Made by a program: the position numbers and the translations under genes
From: Flavobacterium sp. N502540
Lineage (GTDB): Bacteria; Bacteroidota; Bacteroidia; Flavobacteriales; Flavobacteriaceae
Direction of reading: 5' to 3'
Assembly: GCF_025947365.1 (NCBI RefSeq)
Contig: NZ_CP110012.1
Coordinates: forward strand, 3,038,001 to 3,102,000
Length of the DNA stretch: 64,000 bases
Part shown: in pieces, positions 10,678-20,460 of the stretch
Layout of the letters: every line of letters starts with the position of its first letter
How positions within the stretch are numbered: the first letter of the stretch is position 1
Notes under the pieces: model-generated
The model's input: only the letters and a program-made list of their open reading frames with translations
Database searches by the model: none
Told to the model about the DNA's origin: nothing

Positions 10678-12303
10678 ATGGAAATACAAAATGGTGACTT
10701 AGTATACATTAAAAGAAATTTAGCTATCGAACCTTTAGTAGACAACTGGTATGCATGGCCTCATTTAATATCACCGGCTACGGCGGCAATGAACATTAAA
10801 GACAGACATTTGAAAATTATGACTTCCTATGTTCAGAACCCGATGATTCATGCCGCGGCAGTTAAAACCCCTAAAATGTTAGGCGGACCTTTTATCGATT
10901 ATGATGGAAAAAGAGTAGATGAAATCAAAGGACTTATTGATAATACTAATGAACAGTGTGCGAATCTTTTAAAATTTAGAGAGGATATATTTGCGCTTAA
11001 CGATACCCTTAAAAAAGAGGCCAAAGGATATGCTCTTACTGAATTATACAACAAAGTACCGGAGAGTTTACAAGGACTTGTAGAGCTGGTTTACGATATC
11101 AATAACAATCCGTCTTTCCGTTTTTTCGAATCGTTATTGTATGAAACAGAATTTTACAAGGAATCGCTTCAGAGTTTCAACCTGTTTTTAGTACACGATG
11201 ATGATTCGAGATCCTTTGTACTGAGTACACCAAAATTACCGGGCGATGACATCTTGCGTGTAAACTTACCTTTTAAAAGCGAAAAAATTGACCAGTTGTT
11301 TGAAATGGAAGACCATCCAAAAACGTTCAGGGAAATTGCAGAAATATTTGAAATTCAGCCGGAAGATATTCCTTTGTTTAAATCATTTTTTACCAAAGAA
11401 AAATCTAAAAAATACGAACGTTATGCCGGAGACGGCGTTCTTACAAGATATTTCGGACATGCTTGTATCCTTACGGAAACCAAAAGCACAACAATCCTTG
11501 CCGATCCTTTAGTAAGTTATGGTTACGAGTCGGATATATCACGTTACTCTTATGACGATTTGCCTGAATCTATCGATTATGTATTGGTAACACACAACCA
11601 TCAGGATCACATTCTTTTTGAAACTTTATTACGTTTAAGACGCAAAATCAAAAACATCATAGTTCCCAAAAGCAACGGAGGTTTCCTTCAGGATCCAAAC
11701 CTGAAATTAATGTTTGAAAGAATCGGATTCAAAAACATTATAGAGCTGGGAGAGATGGAAACCATTCATTTTGAGGATTGTTCTATTACAGGATTGCCAT
11801 TTGTCGGAGAGCATTGCGATCTGGATGTAAGAAGTAAATTGTGCCATCACGTTGCTTACAAAGACGGATTAAAAGTATTGTTTGCTGCAGATTCCTGTAA
11901 CGTATCGCCAAAATTATACGAGCGCATTCATAAAGTAATGGGAGATATTAACATCATCTTCTTGGGAATGGAATGCGAGGGAGCACCTTTAACCTGGCTG
12001 TACGGCCCATTAATGCCGGAAAATTTAGCAAGAGATAAAGATGAATCCCGAAGATTAGCGGGTTGTAATTTCGAACAGGCCAAAGCACTTGTAGATGTTT
12101 TTAAACCTAGCGAAGTCTTTGTATATGCAATGGGAATGGAGCCTTGGCTTAAATACATCAGCTCAATCAAATACACCGATGAGTCTATTCCAATTGTAGA
12201 GTCAAACAAACTGTTAGAATATTGTTTGGCCAATAATATAGAGCCTGAAAGACTTTATGGAGAGAAAATTGTCGAATACAAAAATGATCTTGTCCTGAGC
12301 TAA
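10678..12303 (+). CDS. CmlA-like diiron beta-hydroxylase of carrier-bound amino acid (metallo-beta-lactamase fold)
   Basis: Length (541 aa), a long N-terminal domain (about 1-245) and a C-terminal metallo-beta-lactamase fold match CmlA and related NRPS tailoring oxygenases, which hydroxylate the beta-carbon of an aminoacyl group held on the carrier protein. The metal motif THNHQDH places His306, His308, Asp310 and His311. Further likely ligands are Glu378 in VGEHCD and Asp405 in AADSC. These positions nearly coincide with the CmlA numbering I remember (305/307/309/310, 377, 403). The neighbouring A domain reads as Phe-type, and CmlA itself acts on a p-aminophenylalanyl carrier, so beta-hydroxy-Phe (phenylserine) is a reasonable predicted product. 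The alternative, a plain MBL hydrolase, is unlikely given the N-terminal domain and context. Confidence 0.85.
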   Translation: MEIQNGDLVYIKRNLAIEPLVDNWYAWPHLISPATAAMNIKDRHLKIMTSYVQNPMIHAAAVKTPKMLGGPFIDYDGKRVDEIKGLIDNTNEQCANLLKFREDIFALNDTLKKEAKGYALTELYNKVPESLQGLVELVYDINNNPSFRFFESLLYETEFYKESLQSFNLFLVHDDDSRSFVLSTPKLPGDDILRVNLPFKSEKIDQLFEMEDHPKTFREIAEIFEIQPEDIPLFKSFFTKEKSKKYERYAGDGVLTRYFGHACILTETKSTTILADPLVSYGYESDISRYSYDDLPESIDYVLVTHNHQDHILFETLLRLRRKIKNIIVPKSNGGFLQDPNLKLMFERIGFKNIIELGEMETIHFEDCSITGLPFVGEHCDLDVRSKLCHHVAYKDGLKVLFAADSCNVSPKLYERIHKVMGDINIIFLGMECEGAPLTWLYGPLMPENLARDKDESRRLAGCNFEQAKALVDVFKPSEVFVYAMGMEPWLKYISSIKYTDESIPIVESNKLLEYCLANNIEPERLYGEKIVEYKNDLVLS

Positions 12304-12362
12304 AAATCAGGGAAGCTTAATAAAAGCTCTAATATCAACAAACCAAATAATAATTTAATATC

Positions 12363-14744
12363 ATGATAAAATCAATATTCCTATATGCATTAGTATTGTT
12401 ATGTATGTCTTCTGTATCTGCCCAATCTTTGACTCAAGTATCAGGAACACTAACAGGTGATGATCCCAACGAAAAACTGGCCTATGCCTCAGTTATCTTA
12501 AAACAGGATGCATCGGCGGCGGCGATAGAAACGGTAATTACCAATGATAAAGGAGAATTTAAAATTGAAGGGATCAAAACAGGAAAGTACACCGTCGAAT
12601 TTCAATTTTTAAGTTTCGAAAGTACTACAGTAGCACTAAATGTAGACGGTTCTAAATCCAATATTAATCTTGGAACGATTAAGATGAAATCGAATGTAAC
12701 CTCACTCAATGAAGTTGTTGTTACAGCCGAAACTTCTCAACTGGCATTAAAACTCGATAAAAAAGTATTTGATGTAGGTAAAGATCTGATTTCAAAAGGA
12801 GGTTCCGCAACACAAGTACTGGATAATGTACCCTCGGTTAGAGTAGACCCTTCCGGTAGCGTAAGCTTAAGAGGCAATAGTAATGTACTTATTCTGATTA
12901 ACGGAAGAAAATCGGGACTAACGTCGATTCAGGGATTAGAACAAATTCCGGCCGAAACGATAAAATCGATCGAGTTAATTACCAATCCTTCATCACGTTA
13001 TGATGCAGCAGGCTCGGCCGGAATCATAAATATTGTTCTGAAAAAGAATAATAAACAAGACCTGAGCGGTAGCATGACTTTGTCAACAGGGATACCAGCT
13101 GATCATCGAGTATTAGGAAGTATCAACTATAAAAAAGGAAAATTTAATTTGTTTTCTAATTTTGGAGTTCGCTATTCCGATTACGTAGGACTTAACACCA
13201 GAGATCAGGTGACTACAGCAGACGGAAAGAATCTTTTCTTAAGCCAGCGCGAAGATCAGGACAGACATGATGATGGTGGATTGGTCTATTTGGGACTTGA
13301 TTATGCTATAAATGACAACAATTCGATTACAGGAGCATTTTACCGAAATCAGACCAAAGATAAAGATACCAATACTTTTAACTATTATCTTTCAGGAGAC
13401 GGAGTTGGTAATTCACACATTCAAACCATCGCTGATTCGCAGGAAAAAAGAAGTTACAATCAGTTGGAATTTAACTATACCAAAACTTTTAAAAAGCCCG
13501 GTAAGAAATTCACCATAGATGCTCAATATGATTTTTGGAATAGTACAAAAGACTTTAACATTGAAAGAAGAACGATTACCCCTAATAACGGAGACCGATC
13601 TCTCATCAATACAAAATCCAACAGAGGAAATGATGATATTGTAATCCAATCTGATTTTGTAACCCCTTTAAGCGAAACCGCAAATCTTGAAGCAGGAGTA
13701 AAAGTAGAACACCGATTAATTACTACAGACTTTGCCGCTGATGAAGAGGTTAACGGAACTTTAGAGCCAATAGATGGTTTTAATAATGGATTAGACTACA
13801 AAGAACAAATTCTGGGGGCCTATGTGCAGTATGGAAATAAGATAAACAAATTCAGTTATCAGTTAGGCTTAAGAACAGAGTATACCAGTATCGAAATTAA
13901 AGATCAAAACACAAGAAATATTCTTATAGACAGTACCTATACAAGACTATTTCCATCTGTAAATTTAAGCTATGCCCTTTCTGAAAAAACAACAGCTCAG
14001 TTAAATTACAGCCAGCGTATCAACAGGCCTAATTTATTTCAGTTAAATCCTTTTCCGGAACTTCAGGACTTTAACTCCCGTATTTTTGGAAACATCAGAC
14101 TTGTACCTTCTATAACAGATGGTATCGAATTAGGTCTTTTAAGCAAAACAAAAAAATGGGTACTTAATCCATCCTTGTATTACTCCAAAACCAGAAATAA
14201 CTTTCAATACTTTACCTCTCAAAATGAGGACAGTGTTTTTGAAACCGTTTTAATCAATCTTGATGAAGAATCGCGATTTGGAGTAGAGCTTTCAGCACAG
14301 TATGCTCCGGCAAAATGGCTGTCTTTAAATGCCGTAATTAATGCCTATAGTTTTGATCAGAAAGGAAGTATGGGAACAACGAATCTGGATTATTCTAATG
14401 AGACCTGGACTGCAACTTTATTAAGCCAGGTTAAGTTTCCTAAAAACTTTACATTTCAAAGTAAATTCGAATATCAGGCACCTGTAAGTGATGCTCAGAC
14501 AAGAACCAAGTCATTTTACTATATGAATATGGCTTTAGGAAAGTCGCTGTTTAAAAATAATGGAACATTAACACTGGGAGTAAGTAATATTTTTAATACC
14601 CGAAAAACAAGAGAAACAACCATTGGAAGTGATTTTGTTGTAAACCAGATGACCAATTTTAATGCAGCGAGATGGAACCTTAATTTCAACTATAGATTTA
14701 ATAAAGCTAAAAATAGAAAAGAACATAAAAGTAACAGAGAATAA
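12363..14744 (+). CDS. TonB-dependent receptor of the OMP_b-brl_3 type
   Basis: A 793-residue outer-membrane protein. Residues 1-20 form a signal peptide ending SAQS. Then comes a carboxypeptidase-regulatory-like beta-sandwich (about 25-110, with NDKGEFKIEGIKTGKY), a plug domain (about 120-230, with VRVDPSGSVSLRGN and ELITNPSSRYDAAGSAGI) and a large beta-barrel. This architecture is the common Bacteroidota type of TonB-dependent transporter. It sits 59 bases after the hydroxylase gene and 26 before the thioesterase, inside the biosynthetic operon, so it probably moves the cluster product or its metal complex across the outer membrane. It does not by itself prove a siderophore, because receptors of this class also import peptides and sugars. 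Confidence 0.92.
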   Translation: MIKSIFLYALVLLCMSSVSAQSLTQVSGTLTGDDPNEKLAYASVILKQDASAAAIETVITNDKGEFKIEGIKTGKYTVEFQFLSFESTTVALNVDGSKSNINLGTIKMKSNVTSLNEVVVTAETSQLALKLDKKVFDVGKDLISKGGSATQVLDNVPSVRVDPSGSVSLRGNSNVLILINGRKSGLTSIQGLEQIPAETIKSIELITNPSSRYDAAGSAGIINIVLKKNNKQDLSGSMTLSTGIPADHRVLGSINYKKGKFNLFSNFGVRYSDYVGLNTRDQVTTADGKNLFLSQREDQDRHDDGGLVYLGLDYAINDNNSITGAFYRNQTKDKDTNTFNYYLSGDGVGNSHIQTIADSQEKRSYNQLEFNYTKTFKKPGKKFTIDAQYDFWNSTKDFNIERRTITPNNGDRSLINTKSNRGNDDIVIQSDFVTPLSETANLEAGVKVEHRLITTDFAADEEVNGTLEPIDGFNNGLDYKEQILGAYVQYGNKINKFSYQLGLRTEYTSIEIKDQNTRNILIDSTYTRLFPSVNLSYALSEKTTAQLNYSQRINRPNLFQLNPFPELQDFNSRIFGNIRLVPSITDGIELGLLSKTKKWVLNPSLYYSKTRNNFQYFTSQNEDSVFETVLINLDEESRFGVELSAQYAPAKWLSLNAVINAYSFDQKGSMGTTNLDYSNETWTATLLSQVKFPKNFTFQSKFEYQAPVSDAQTRTKSFYYMNMALGKSLFKNNGTLTLGVSNIFNTRKTRETTIGSDFVVNQMTNFNAARWNLNFNYRFNKAKNRKEHKSNRE

Positions 14745-14770
14745 CACGCTACATCTTAAAAAAACAAACT

Positions 14771-15493
14771 ATGTATTCAAATCAAAAAATACAGATATTT
14801 TTACTGCATTTTGCAGGAGGAAGTTGCTACTCTTTTGATTTCCTAAAGAACTATATTCAGAATAGTTTTGAATATCATGCCTTAGAACTTCCGGGCAGAG
14901 GAAAAAGAAATCTCGAAAGACATCTTCATAAAAAGACAGATGCCGTAGATGATTATGTGGCTCAAATTAAAAGATTGAGAAATAGTAACCAACCCTATAT
15001 TATCTATGGTCATAGTATGGGGGCAACCTTAGGATTATCGGTGACAAAAAAAATGGAAGAACAGCTGGATTCGCCCCATATATTAATTGTTTCAGGTAAT
15101 CCGGGACCCGGTGCTTCCTACAATGATAAAGTGAGACATACTCTAATCGATTCTGAATTTAAAGAAGAACTGAGATCCCTTGGGGGAGTTCCGGAGGAAA
15201 TACTCGAAGATGAAGATCTCTACAATTATTTCAGTCCTATCATGAGAGCCGATTTTGAAATTTTAGAAAAAAACAAACTTTCTGAAGTAGGCCTTGTAAT
15301 TAACACTCCAATTTTTGCCGTGATGGGAGATCAGGAAGAAACAGTCAAAGACATTCAGAACTGGGAATTATATACCAGTGCAAAATTTGACTATCAGGTA
15401 CTGCCCGGAAATCATTTCTTTATTCACAATCAGGTAAAAACACTGGCAAAAATTATTAGTGAATGTGCCGCTTATTCAGCAGTGTGTACCTAA
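14771..15493 (+). CDS. Type II thioesterase (alpha/beta hydrolase) for NRPS/PKS proofreading or release
   Basis: A 240-residue protein with the features of GrsT/TycF-type external thioesterases: FAGGSCYSF near the N terminus, nucleophile Ser82 in YGHSMGA, an acid in MGDQEETV and the catalytic His in LPGNHFFIH. This family removes wrong or stalled acyl groups from carrier proteins, and in a few pathways releases the final chain. The main synthetase has no built-in thioesterase, so a releasing role should be considered here. The gene starts 26 bases after the TonB receptor gene. Confidence 0.93.
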   Translation: MYSNQKIQIFLLHFAGGSCYSFDFLKNYIQNSFEYHALELPGRGKRNLERHLHKKTDAVDDYVAQIKRLRNSNQPYIIYGHSMGATLGLSVTKKMEEQLDSPHILIVSGNPGPGASYNDKVRHTLIDSEFKEELRSLGGVPEEILEDEDLYNYFSPIMRADFEILEKNKLSEVGLVINTPIFAVMGDQEETVKDIQNWELYTSAKFDYQVLPGNHFFIHNQVKTLAKIISECAAYSAVCT

Positions 15494-15670
15494 CAGTAAC
15501 AAGGTAAAAACGATATGATCAGTGTGTATTTGTAGTTTTCAGAAGAGAATATACACGTATTGTTCTGTTTTCGCGAAAGCAAAATCATCCCACCGGAAAC
15601 TAAATCAGTAAAATAGAAACTCCTGCGTAGTGGGGCCGGGGACTATTTACAATTTTATTAAAAAACAGCT

Positions 15671-17323
15671 ATGAAAAACAACATATCAGAAATTAGCGAC
15701 TTTAAACTCATACCTTTAAAACCCTTGATAGGATACTCTTTACTGGCTATAGTTTCAGGATTGTCGGGATTTGCATTTATCACCATAATTAATAAAATTA
15801 TAAGCACCTCTATCACTTCGACTGAACCGGTATCCATGCAAAATTATCTGTATCTTTTTGCAGGAACAATTGCTGTCTTTTTTGTTTCGCGCAGATGGCT
15901 GGCAGAAGGAATTATTCGATTGTCTCAGAAAATATACTGGGACATTAGAAAAGATGTAATCAAATTGATTCTTAAAGCACCATACAGAAAGCTTCAGGAA
16001 TACAAGGAAGAAGTATACACGACATTGACGACAGACGTAAATCATATTTCAAACGCCTCCTTAATGATTATTACTTTTTTCTCTTCGATTATTCTTATAC
16101 TGGCCTGTTTAGGATATATGGCTTTTTTATCCCTAAAACTATTCGCTGTTAGTCTTGCCGTCATAACCGTAGGAGTATGCATATATGCGGTAAGGGCCAA
16201 AACCAGTAACGGACAAATAAAAGAAGTGCGGGAATTAGAAAAAGTTTTTGTAGGAATTTTCAACAGCATCCTGAACGGAGCAAAAGAAATTAACATCAAC
16301 AGCGATAAAGGAACTCAGATTTACGACCAGAAAGTAATAAAAATTGCCACAAACGGAGAAGACAAATATGTTACGGCACTTTTAAAATACCTCAATAGTG
16401 AAATTATAAGTCAGTTATTATTTTATAGTCTCATTACATTTATTCTGGTATATGCAGGATCAGTTTTTCATACCCCTACAGTAATTAAAATAAACTTCAT
16501 TTTTGTTTTACTCTACCTTATGGGCCCTATTGTAAGTGTAATGTCAATTATTCCGGTAATGAACAGAGCGTTAGTATCCCTTAAAAAAATGGAAAAACTA
16601 AAAAAAGAACTTACAGAACTTGAAAAATTGAAAGAAGTTGATAACAAAGAAGAATACAAAGATTTTTCAAATTTAAAAATACGAAACTATGCCTTTTCTT
16701 TCGGAGAAAATCAATTCTCAGTCGGACCAATTAACTTTGACATTAAAAGAAACGAGATCGTTTTTGTTTACGGAGGTAACGGAGAAGGAAAAACAACTTT
16801 TATTAATACCGTTTTAAATCTCTACGATTTAGATAATGGAGAAGCTTATATCGATGGAGAATTAGTTCCGTTAAAAGAGCTGGAAAAAATAAAAAACCTT
16901 TTTGCACCGGTTTTTAGTGATTTTTATTTATTTGATGAATTCTACGGAATAACCAATGTCGATTATGATAAAATAAATAAATATTTGAAATTGTTTGAGT
17001 TAGAAGGGAAGGTACACATAAAAGACGGTTATTTTTCAACTACCCATTTGTCTACAGGACAGCGCAAACGAATCGCTTTAATCAATACACTTTTAGAAGA
17101 CCGACCTATAATTGTGCTTGACGAGTGGGCCGCAGATCAGGATCCGCATTTCAGACATAAATTTTATACCGAAATTATTGCCACACTGGTTCGCGATGAA
17201 GATAAAACAATTATTGCCATCACCCATGATGACAAATATTACAATACCGCAGATACCTTACTTAAAATGGAGTACGGTAAATTAGAAAAAACAAACATTT
17301 CCGAGCTCGTCGAAATCTTTTAA
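15671..17323 (+). CDS. Cyclic-peptide ABC exporter of the PvdE/SyrD type (fused permease and ATPase)
   Basis: A 550-residue half-transporter with about six membrane segments in residues 15-310, then an ATPase domain. Walker A is GGNGEGKTT with Lys374, the signature is LSTGQRKR, and Walker B reads IIVLDEWAADQDP. The DEWAADQDP sequence is a hallmark of the PvdE/SyrD family, which exports non-ribosomal peptides from the cytoplasm to the periplasm as a homodimer. The next gene encodes a PvdQ-like acylase, the same pairing as in pyoverdine maturation. It starts 177 bases after the thioesterase gene; that gap holds a 10-bp palindrome but no clear terminator. Confidence 0.93.
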   Translation: MKNNISEISDFKLIPLKPLIGYSLLAIVSGLSGFAFITIINKIISTSITSTEPVSMQNYLYLFAGTIAVFFVSRRWLAEGIIRLSQKIYWDIRKDVIKLILKAPYRKLQEYKEEVYTTLTTDVNHISNASLMIITFFSSIILILACLGYMAFLSLKLFAVSLAVITVGVCIYAVRAKTSNGQIKEVRELEKVFVGIFNSILNGAKEININSDKGTQIYDQKVIKIATNGEDKYVTALLKYLNSEIISQLLFYSLITFILVYAGSVFHTPTVIKINFIFVLLYLMGPIVSVMSIIPVMNRALVSLKKMEKLKKELTELEKLKEVDNKEEYKDFSNLKIRNYAFSFGENQFSVGPINFDIKRNEIVFVYGGNGEGKTTFINTVLNLYDLDNGEAYIDGELVPLKELEKIKNLFAPVFSDFYLFDEFYGITNVDYDKINKYLKLFELEGKVHIKDGYFSTTHLSTGQRKRIALINTLLEDRPIIVLDEWAADQDPHFRHKFYTEIIATLVRDEDKTIIAITHDDKYYNTADTLLKMEYGKLEKTNISELVEIF

Positions 17324-17372
17324 AACAGCTTAAAAATACCCTGATACAATCTCTTAATGGCTCCGCACAGCT

Positions 17373-17398
17373 CTCTTTTTACTCCCGGGTAAAAAGAG
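17373..17398 (+). other. Strong hairpin between exporter and acylase genes
   Basis: A perfect 10-bp stem (CTCTTTTTAC at 17373-17382 with GTAAAAAGAG at 17389-17398) and a 6-base loop lie in the gap between exporter and acylase genes. It is followed by a GC-rich stretch and not by a run of T, so it may be an mRNA processing or partial attenuation signal rather than a full terminator. Confidence 0.4.
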
Positions 17399-17491
17399 CG
17401 GGGCTTTATATGCTCTGCCAAATAGAGAAATTAGGACATAAACTCAATAACTGTAAAAAATCTATTGTTTAAAGATATAATCTCAATAAAA

Positions 17492-19867
17492 ATGAAAAGA
17501 AACAAAACAATTAAAGTAGTATTTTTTGTGTTACTATCCCTGAGCTGGATATTTATCACAACCTTTAATTTGGGGCCATTTGGCTCCCTGGGAAAATTAA
17601 CAACCTATAAAACAGGTTTGTTGTCTGTGCCTTTACAAAGTGACGGAATACAGAAGATACAAAGTGATCAAAAATTAGACATCTATGTAGACAATGTTGG
17701 AATTCCACATATTTATGGAGCTACAAAAACAGCAGCGGCTTACGGACTGGGGTACATGCATGCCAAAGACAGGTATTTTCAGATGGAGATGATCTCAAGA
17801 ATTGTACAGGGAAGACTGTCAGAATTTTTATGGGCGGGAGCCCTAAAATCAGATAAATTCTGGAAGCCTTATGAGTTCGAGAGAAAATCAGAAGAAATAC
17901 TGGCAAGCTATAAAAAAGAAAATCCGGAATTTTATGCTTACCTGCAGGCCTATTCCAACGGAGTAAACGCTTATCTTAACAACAACGAAAATACAGATCC
18001 TTTGTACAAAGCATTAGGAACAGCGCCAAGAAAATGGAAAACAGAATATTCGTTGTTATTCACCTGGTATATGAGTTATACCCTGACTTACTTTGATCAC
18101 CACATCGAGCAGCAGGAAATTCTTGAAAAACTACCGGGACAGGAAATTACTTATTTTTATCCGCTACAGCCAAAAGGAATAAACACCATCTTACCTTCCG
18201 GTTTACTACCTTCAAATGTTAACCTGCCTAACCTAGGAGAGCATAATTTGGGAACAGCTTCTGTAGAAAACACTCCGGAAGAATCGTCATTATTTGATTT
18301 CGGAGCTAAATTAATGACAAACCATAAATTCTATCAGGGTGTAGGAAGTAACAACTGGGTCATAAACAATACCAGAACAAAGAACAAAAATAACATTTTG
18401 GCAAACGACCCGCACTTGTATTTAACCCTTCCTGAGGCTTTTTATGAAGCCCATATTGTAACAGGTAGTTTTAAAACATACGGTTTCACGATACCGGGTG
18501 TTCCGGTGATAGTAAGCGGTCATAATGATAAAATTTCGTGGGGAATTACTAATGGAGAATGGGATTTGGTGGACCGATACAAACTGCAGGTTAAGAATGA
18601 CAGTCTTTATCTTTATGAAGGAAAATGGATTCCTTTTCAGATTAAAAACTATACCATTAAAGTTAAAGGAAAATCGGACCACATAGAAAAGTACAGAAGT
18701 ACGGTACAAGGTAAAGTTATCAAAGAAGAAAATGGCCAGTATTATGCACAACACTGGTATGCTGCCGAAAAAAGCAACTCTGTAAAAGCAATGTATGAAG
18801 TCATGAAAAGTAAAAATTGGGACGGCTTCTCAACAGCTTTAAAAGACTACAGTTATCCTCCGCAAAACTTTGCTTACAGCGATGTTGACAATAATATTGG
18901 AATTGTATGCGCGGGCGAATTACCAGCAAGAAGCAGCGATTATATAGGTCAGGTATTAGACGGTAGTAAAAAATACACTCCGGTAAAAGCTTTAGATGCT
19001 TTTTGGTCGGCTTATAATCCGGATAAAGGATTTTTGTTTTCTGCAAACCAACAGCCTATCCAAAACAATGTTTACTTCGGAGCACACGGTTCTAAAGACG
19101 ATTACAGAGCCAAACGTATTTACTCGGTGTTAGAAGAAAAGAAAGACTGGTCGGTTCGTGAAATTCAGAAAATGCAAAGTGATGTTGTTGATATTTCCCT
19201 TGCAGATTTTAAAACATTAATAAAGAACTATCCACAAAAGGAAAAATACAATAACATTGTAAAAGAACTGAAAAACTGGGACGGAAATATGAACGGTGAC
19301 GGAAATCAGGGACTTGTTTTTGAAATGCTGCGAAAAGTTTCTATAAAAGAAGCGAAGCAATTTGCAAAGACCAGATTACAGGTAAAACAAGAGCCGTCAT
19401 TACAGAACTTCTTAAAGTATTTAAATGATAAAAAATACACTCTTCCGGGAGGTGATGACAAGCAAAAAATTGTAGATGCTATTTTCAAGAGAACACTCGA
19501 CACCCTAACACAAAGTTATGGCGATCAATGGAAAAAAGTGACCTACAAAAAGATATCTAAGTTTGATATCAACAACATGCTCTTCATTCCTGGACTGGGA
19601 GAAAAAATTGACAACATAGGAGGTAATGTCAATACCATTAATATCAATACAGAAAAGTTTCATCCGGTCTTCCGTGCAGTATATGAAGTGAAAGACGGAA
19701 ACATACAGGCACATACAATTTTGGCCGGAGGTCAGAGCGGTTTGATAAATTCTACACACTACAAAGATCAAATCGAATCCTGGAGAAAAGGCGAATACAA
19801 AAAAAGCCAATTTGTTGCGAATCCTGCTAAACTGGAAAAAATTATAACCACTATAAAATTTAACTAA
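17492..19867 (+). CDS. Penicillin-acylase/PvdQ-like N-terminal-nucleophile hydrolase
   Basis: The ATG at 17492 is preferred over an in-frame TTG at 17465, because the protein then begins MKRNKTIK followed by a hydrophobic signal or anchor segment. This family is exported and cuts itself into alpha and beta chains. The cut here is predicted between Gly285 and the nucleophile Ser286 in GVGSNNW. Supporting motifs are ANDPHL after the nucleophile, SGHNDKISWGIT and a late conserved Asn region. Members remove acyl groups from penicillins, homoserine lactones or, in the case of PvdQ, the fatty acyl chain of a pyoverdine precursor in the periplasm. Directly behind a PvdE-type exporter, removal of an N-acyl cap from the exported product is the most likely role. 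Self-resistance by deacylation is the alternative. Confidence 0.88.
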   Translation: MKRNKTIKVVFFVLLSLSWIFITTFNLGPFGSLGKLTTYKTGLLSVPLQSDGIQKIQSDQKLDIYVDNVGIPHIYGATKTAAAYGLGYMHAKDRYFQMEMISRIVQGRLSEFLWAGALKSDKFWKPYEFERKSEEILASYKKENPEFYAYLQAYSNGVNAYLNNNENTDPLYKALGTAPRKWKTEYSLLFTWYMSYTLTYFDHHIEQQEILEKLPGQEITYFYPLQPKGINTILPSGLLPSNVNLPNLGEHNLGTASVENTPEESSLFDFGAKLMTNHKFYQGVGSNNWVINNTRTKNKNNILANDPHLYLTLPEAFYEAHIVTGSFKTYGFTIPGVPVIVSGHNDKISWGITNGEWDLVDRYKLQVKNDSLYLYEGKWIPFQIKNYTIKVKGKSDHIEKYRSTVQGKVIKEENGQYYAQHWYAAEKSNSVKAMYEVMKSKNWDGFSTALKDYSYPPQNFAYSDVDNNIGIVCAGELPARSSDYIGQVLDGSKKYTPVKALDAFWSAYNPDKGFLFSANQQPIQNNVYFGAHGSKDDYRAKRIYSVLEEKKDWSVREIQKMQSDVVDISLADFKTLIKNYPQKEKYNNIVKELKNWDGNMNGDGNQGLVFEMLRKVSIKEAKQFAKTRLQVKQEPSLQNFLKYLNDKKYTLPGGDDKQKIVDAIFKRTLDTLTQSYGDQWKKVTYKKISKFDINNMLFIPGLGEKIDNIGGNVNTININTEKFHPVFRAVYEVKDGNIQAHTILAGGQSGLINSTHYKDQIESWRKGEYKKSQFVANPAKLEKIITTIKFN

Positions 19868-20238
19868 TGAAAAATATACTGAATTACTTGCCTTATATAG
19901 TTGTATTACTAGCACAATTTTTAATAAACAACTATACTGTTATACTACTAATTACAATTTTAACCGGCTTTATTGCCGCTTTTAAAATGGAACATCAAAG
20001 AGTTTTTTTTAAGAGCTTTATAATCGGACTGGTAGTATTTACCATTATATTTCTTATCTACCAATCGCGTGTAGAATACGTAAAAGACCTCCTTGTAAAT
20101 CTTGGGTTACCGAGTCTTTTCATATATGTGTTTTTCCCATTGTTTAGTGCTTTAAATACTGCAATTCTCTTCTTTATTGGTTATAAAACGGGTAGGCTGA
20201 TTTTAGAAAGAAAACTGGTAAGAGCCAGTCAGGTATAG
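19867..20238 (+). CDS. Small multi-pass membrane protein of unknown function
   Basis: A 123-residue protein with about four hydrophobic segments (roughly residues 7-23, 25-42, 50-67, 85-108) and a basic C terminus. Its ATG shares one base with the TAA of the acylase gene (TAATG), so the two are translationally coupled and probably work together, for instance in handling or export of the product. I do not recognise the family. Confidence 0.75.
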   Translation: MKNILNYLPYIVVLLAQFLINNYTVILLITILTGFIAAFKMEHQRVFFKSFIIGLVVFTIIFLIYQSRVEYVKDLLVNLGLPSLFIYVFFPLFSALNTAILFFIGYKTGRLILERKLVRASQV

Positions 20239-20258
20239 GTTTTCAAAGAAAGCTGTAG

Positions 20259-20456
20259 AATGTTGGTAGCCTGTTCGGATATAACCATGGGCGATCTTTT
20301 ATTTATGATTACAATCCTAATAAACGCTGGTCGTTTCTTTCTAAAAGCGACGGCCAGATAAAGGATTGTGAACTTTCAGATCTCAAAGCCCAGTCTGTTA
20401 CAGACAAAACCTGCCACTTATTCTTTAAAAATACTATTGATAACGTAAAACGCTAA
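20259..20456 (+). pseudogene. Open frame without a start codon, possible gene remnant
   Basis: A 65-codon frame bounded by stops, with no ATG, GTG or TTG near its beginning, reads as a plausible soluble peptide (segments SFIYDYNPNKRWSFLSKSDG and DKTCHLFF). It ends four bases before the small Cys-rich gene. It is either a decayed gene or chance; no family is recognised. Confidence 0.25.
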
Positions 20457-20460
20457 AAAG

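Noticed and set aside
15569..15578. Palindrome TTTCGCGAAA before the exporter gene
   Set aside because: A 10-bp palindrome alone is too weak to call an operator.
17465..17491. TTG as the start of the acylase gene
   Set aside because: The ATG at 17492 gives a normal basic N terminus plus hydrophobic signal; the extra nine residues add nothing.
12363..19867. Firm call of a siderophore cluster
   Set aside because: A TonB receptor, exporter and acylase fit, but no catechol, hydroxamate or carboxylate chelator genes are in view.
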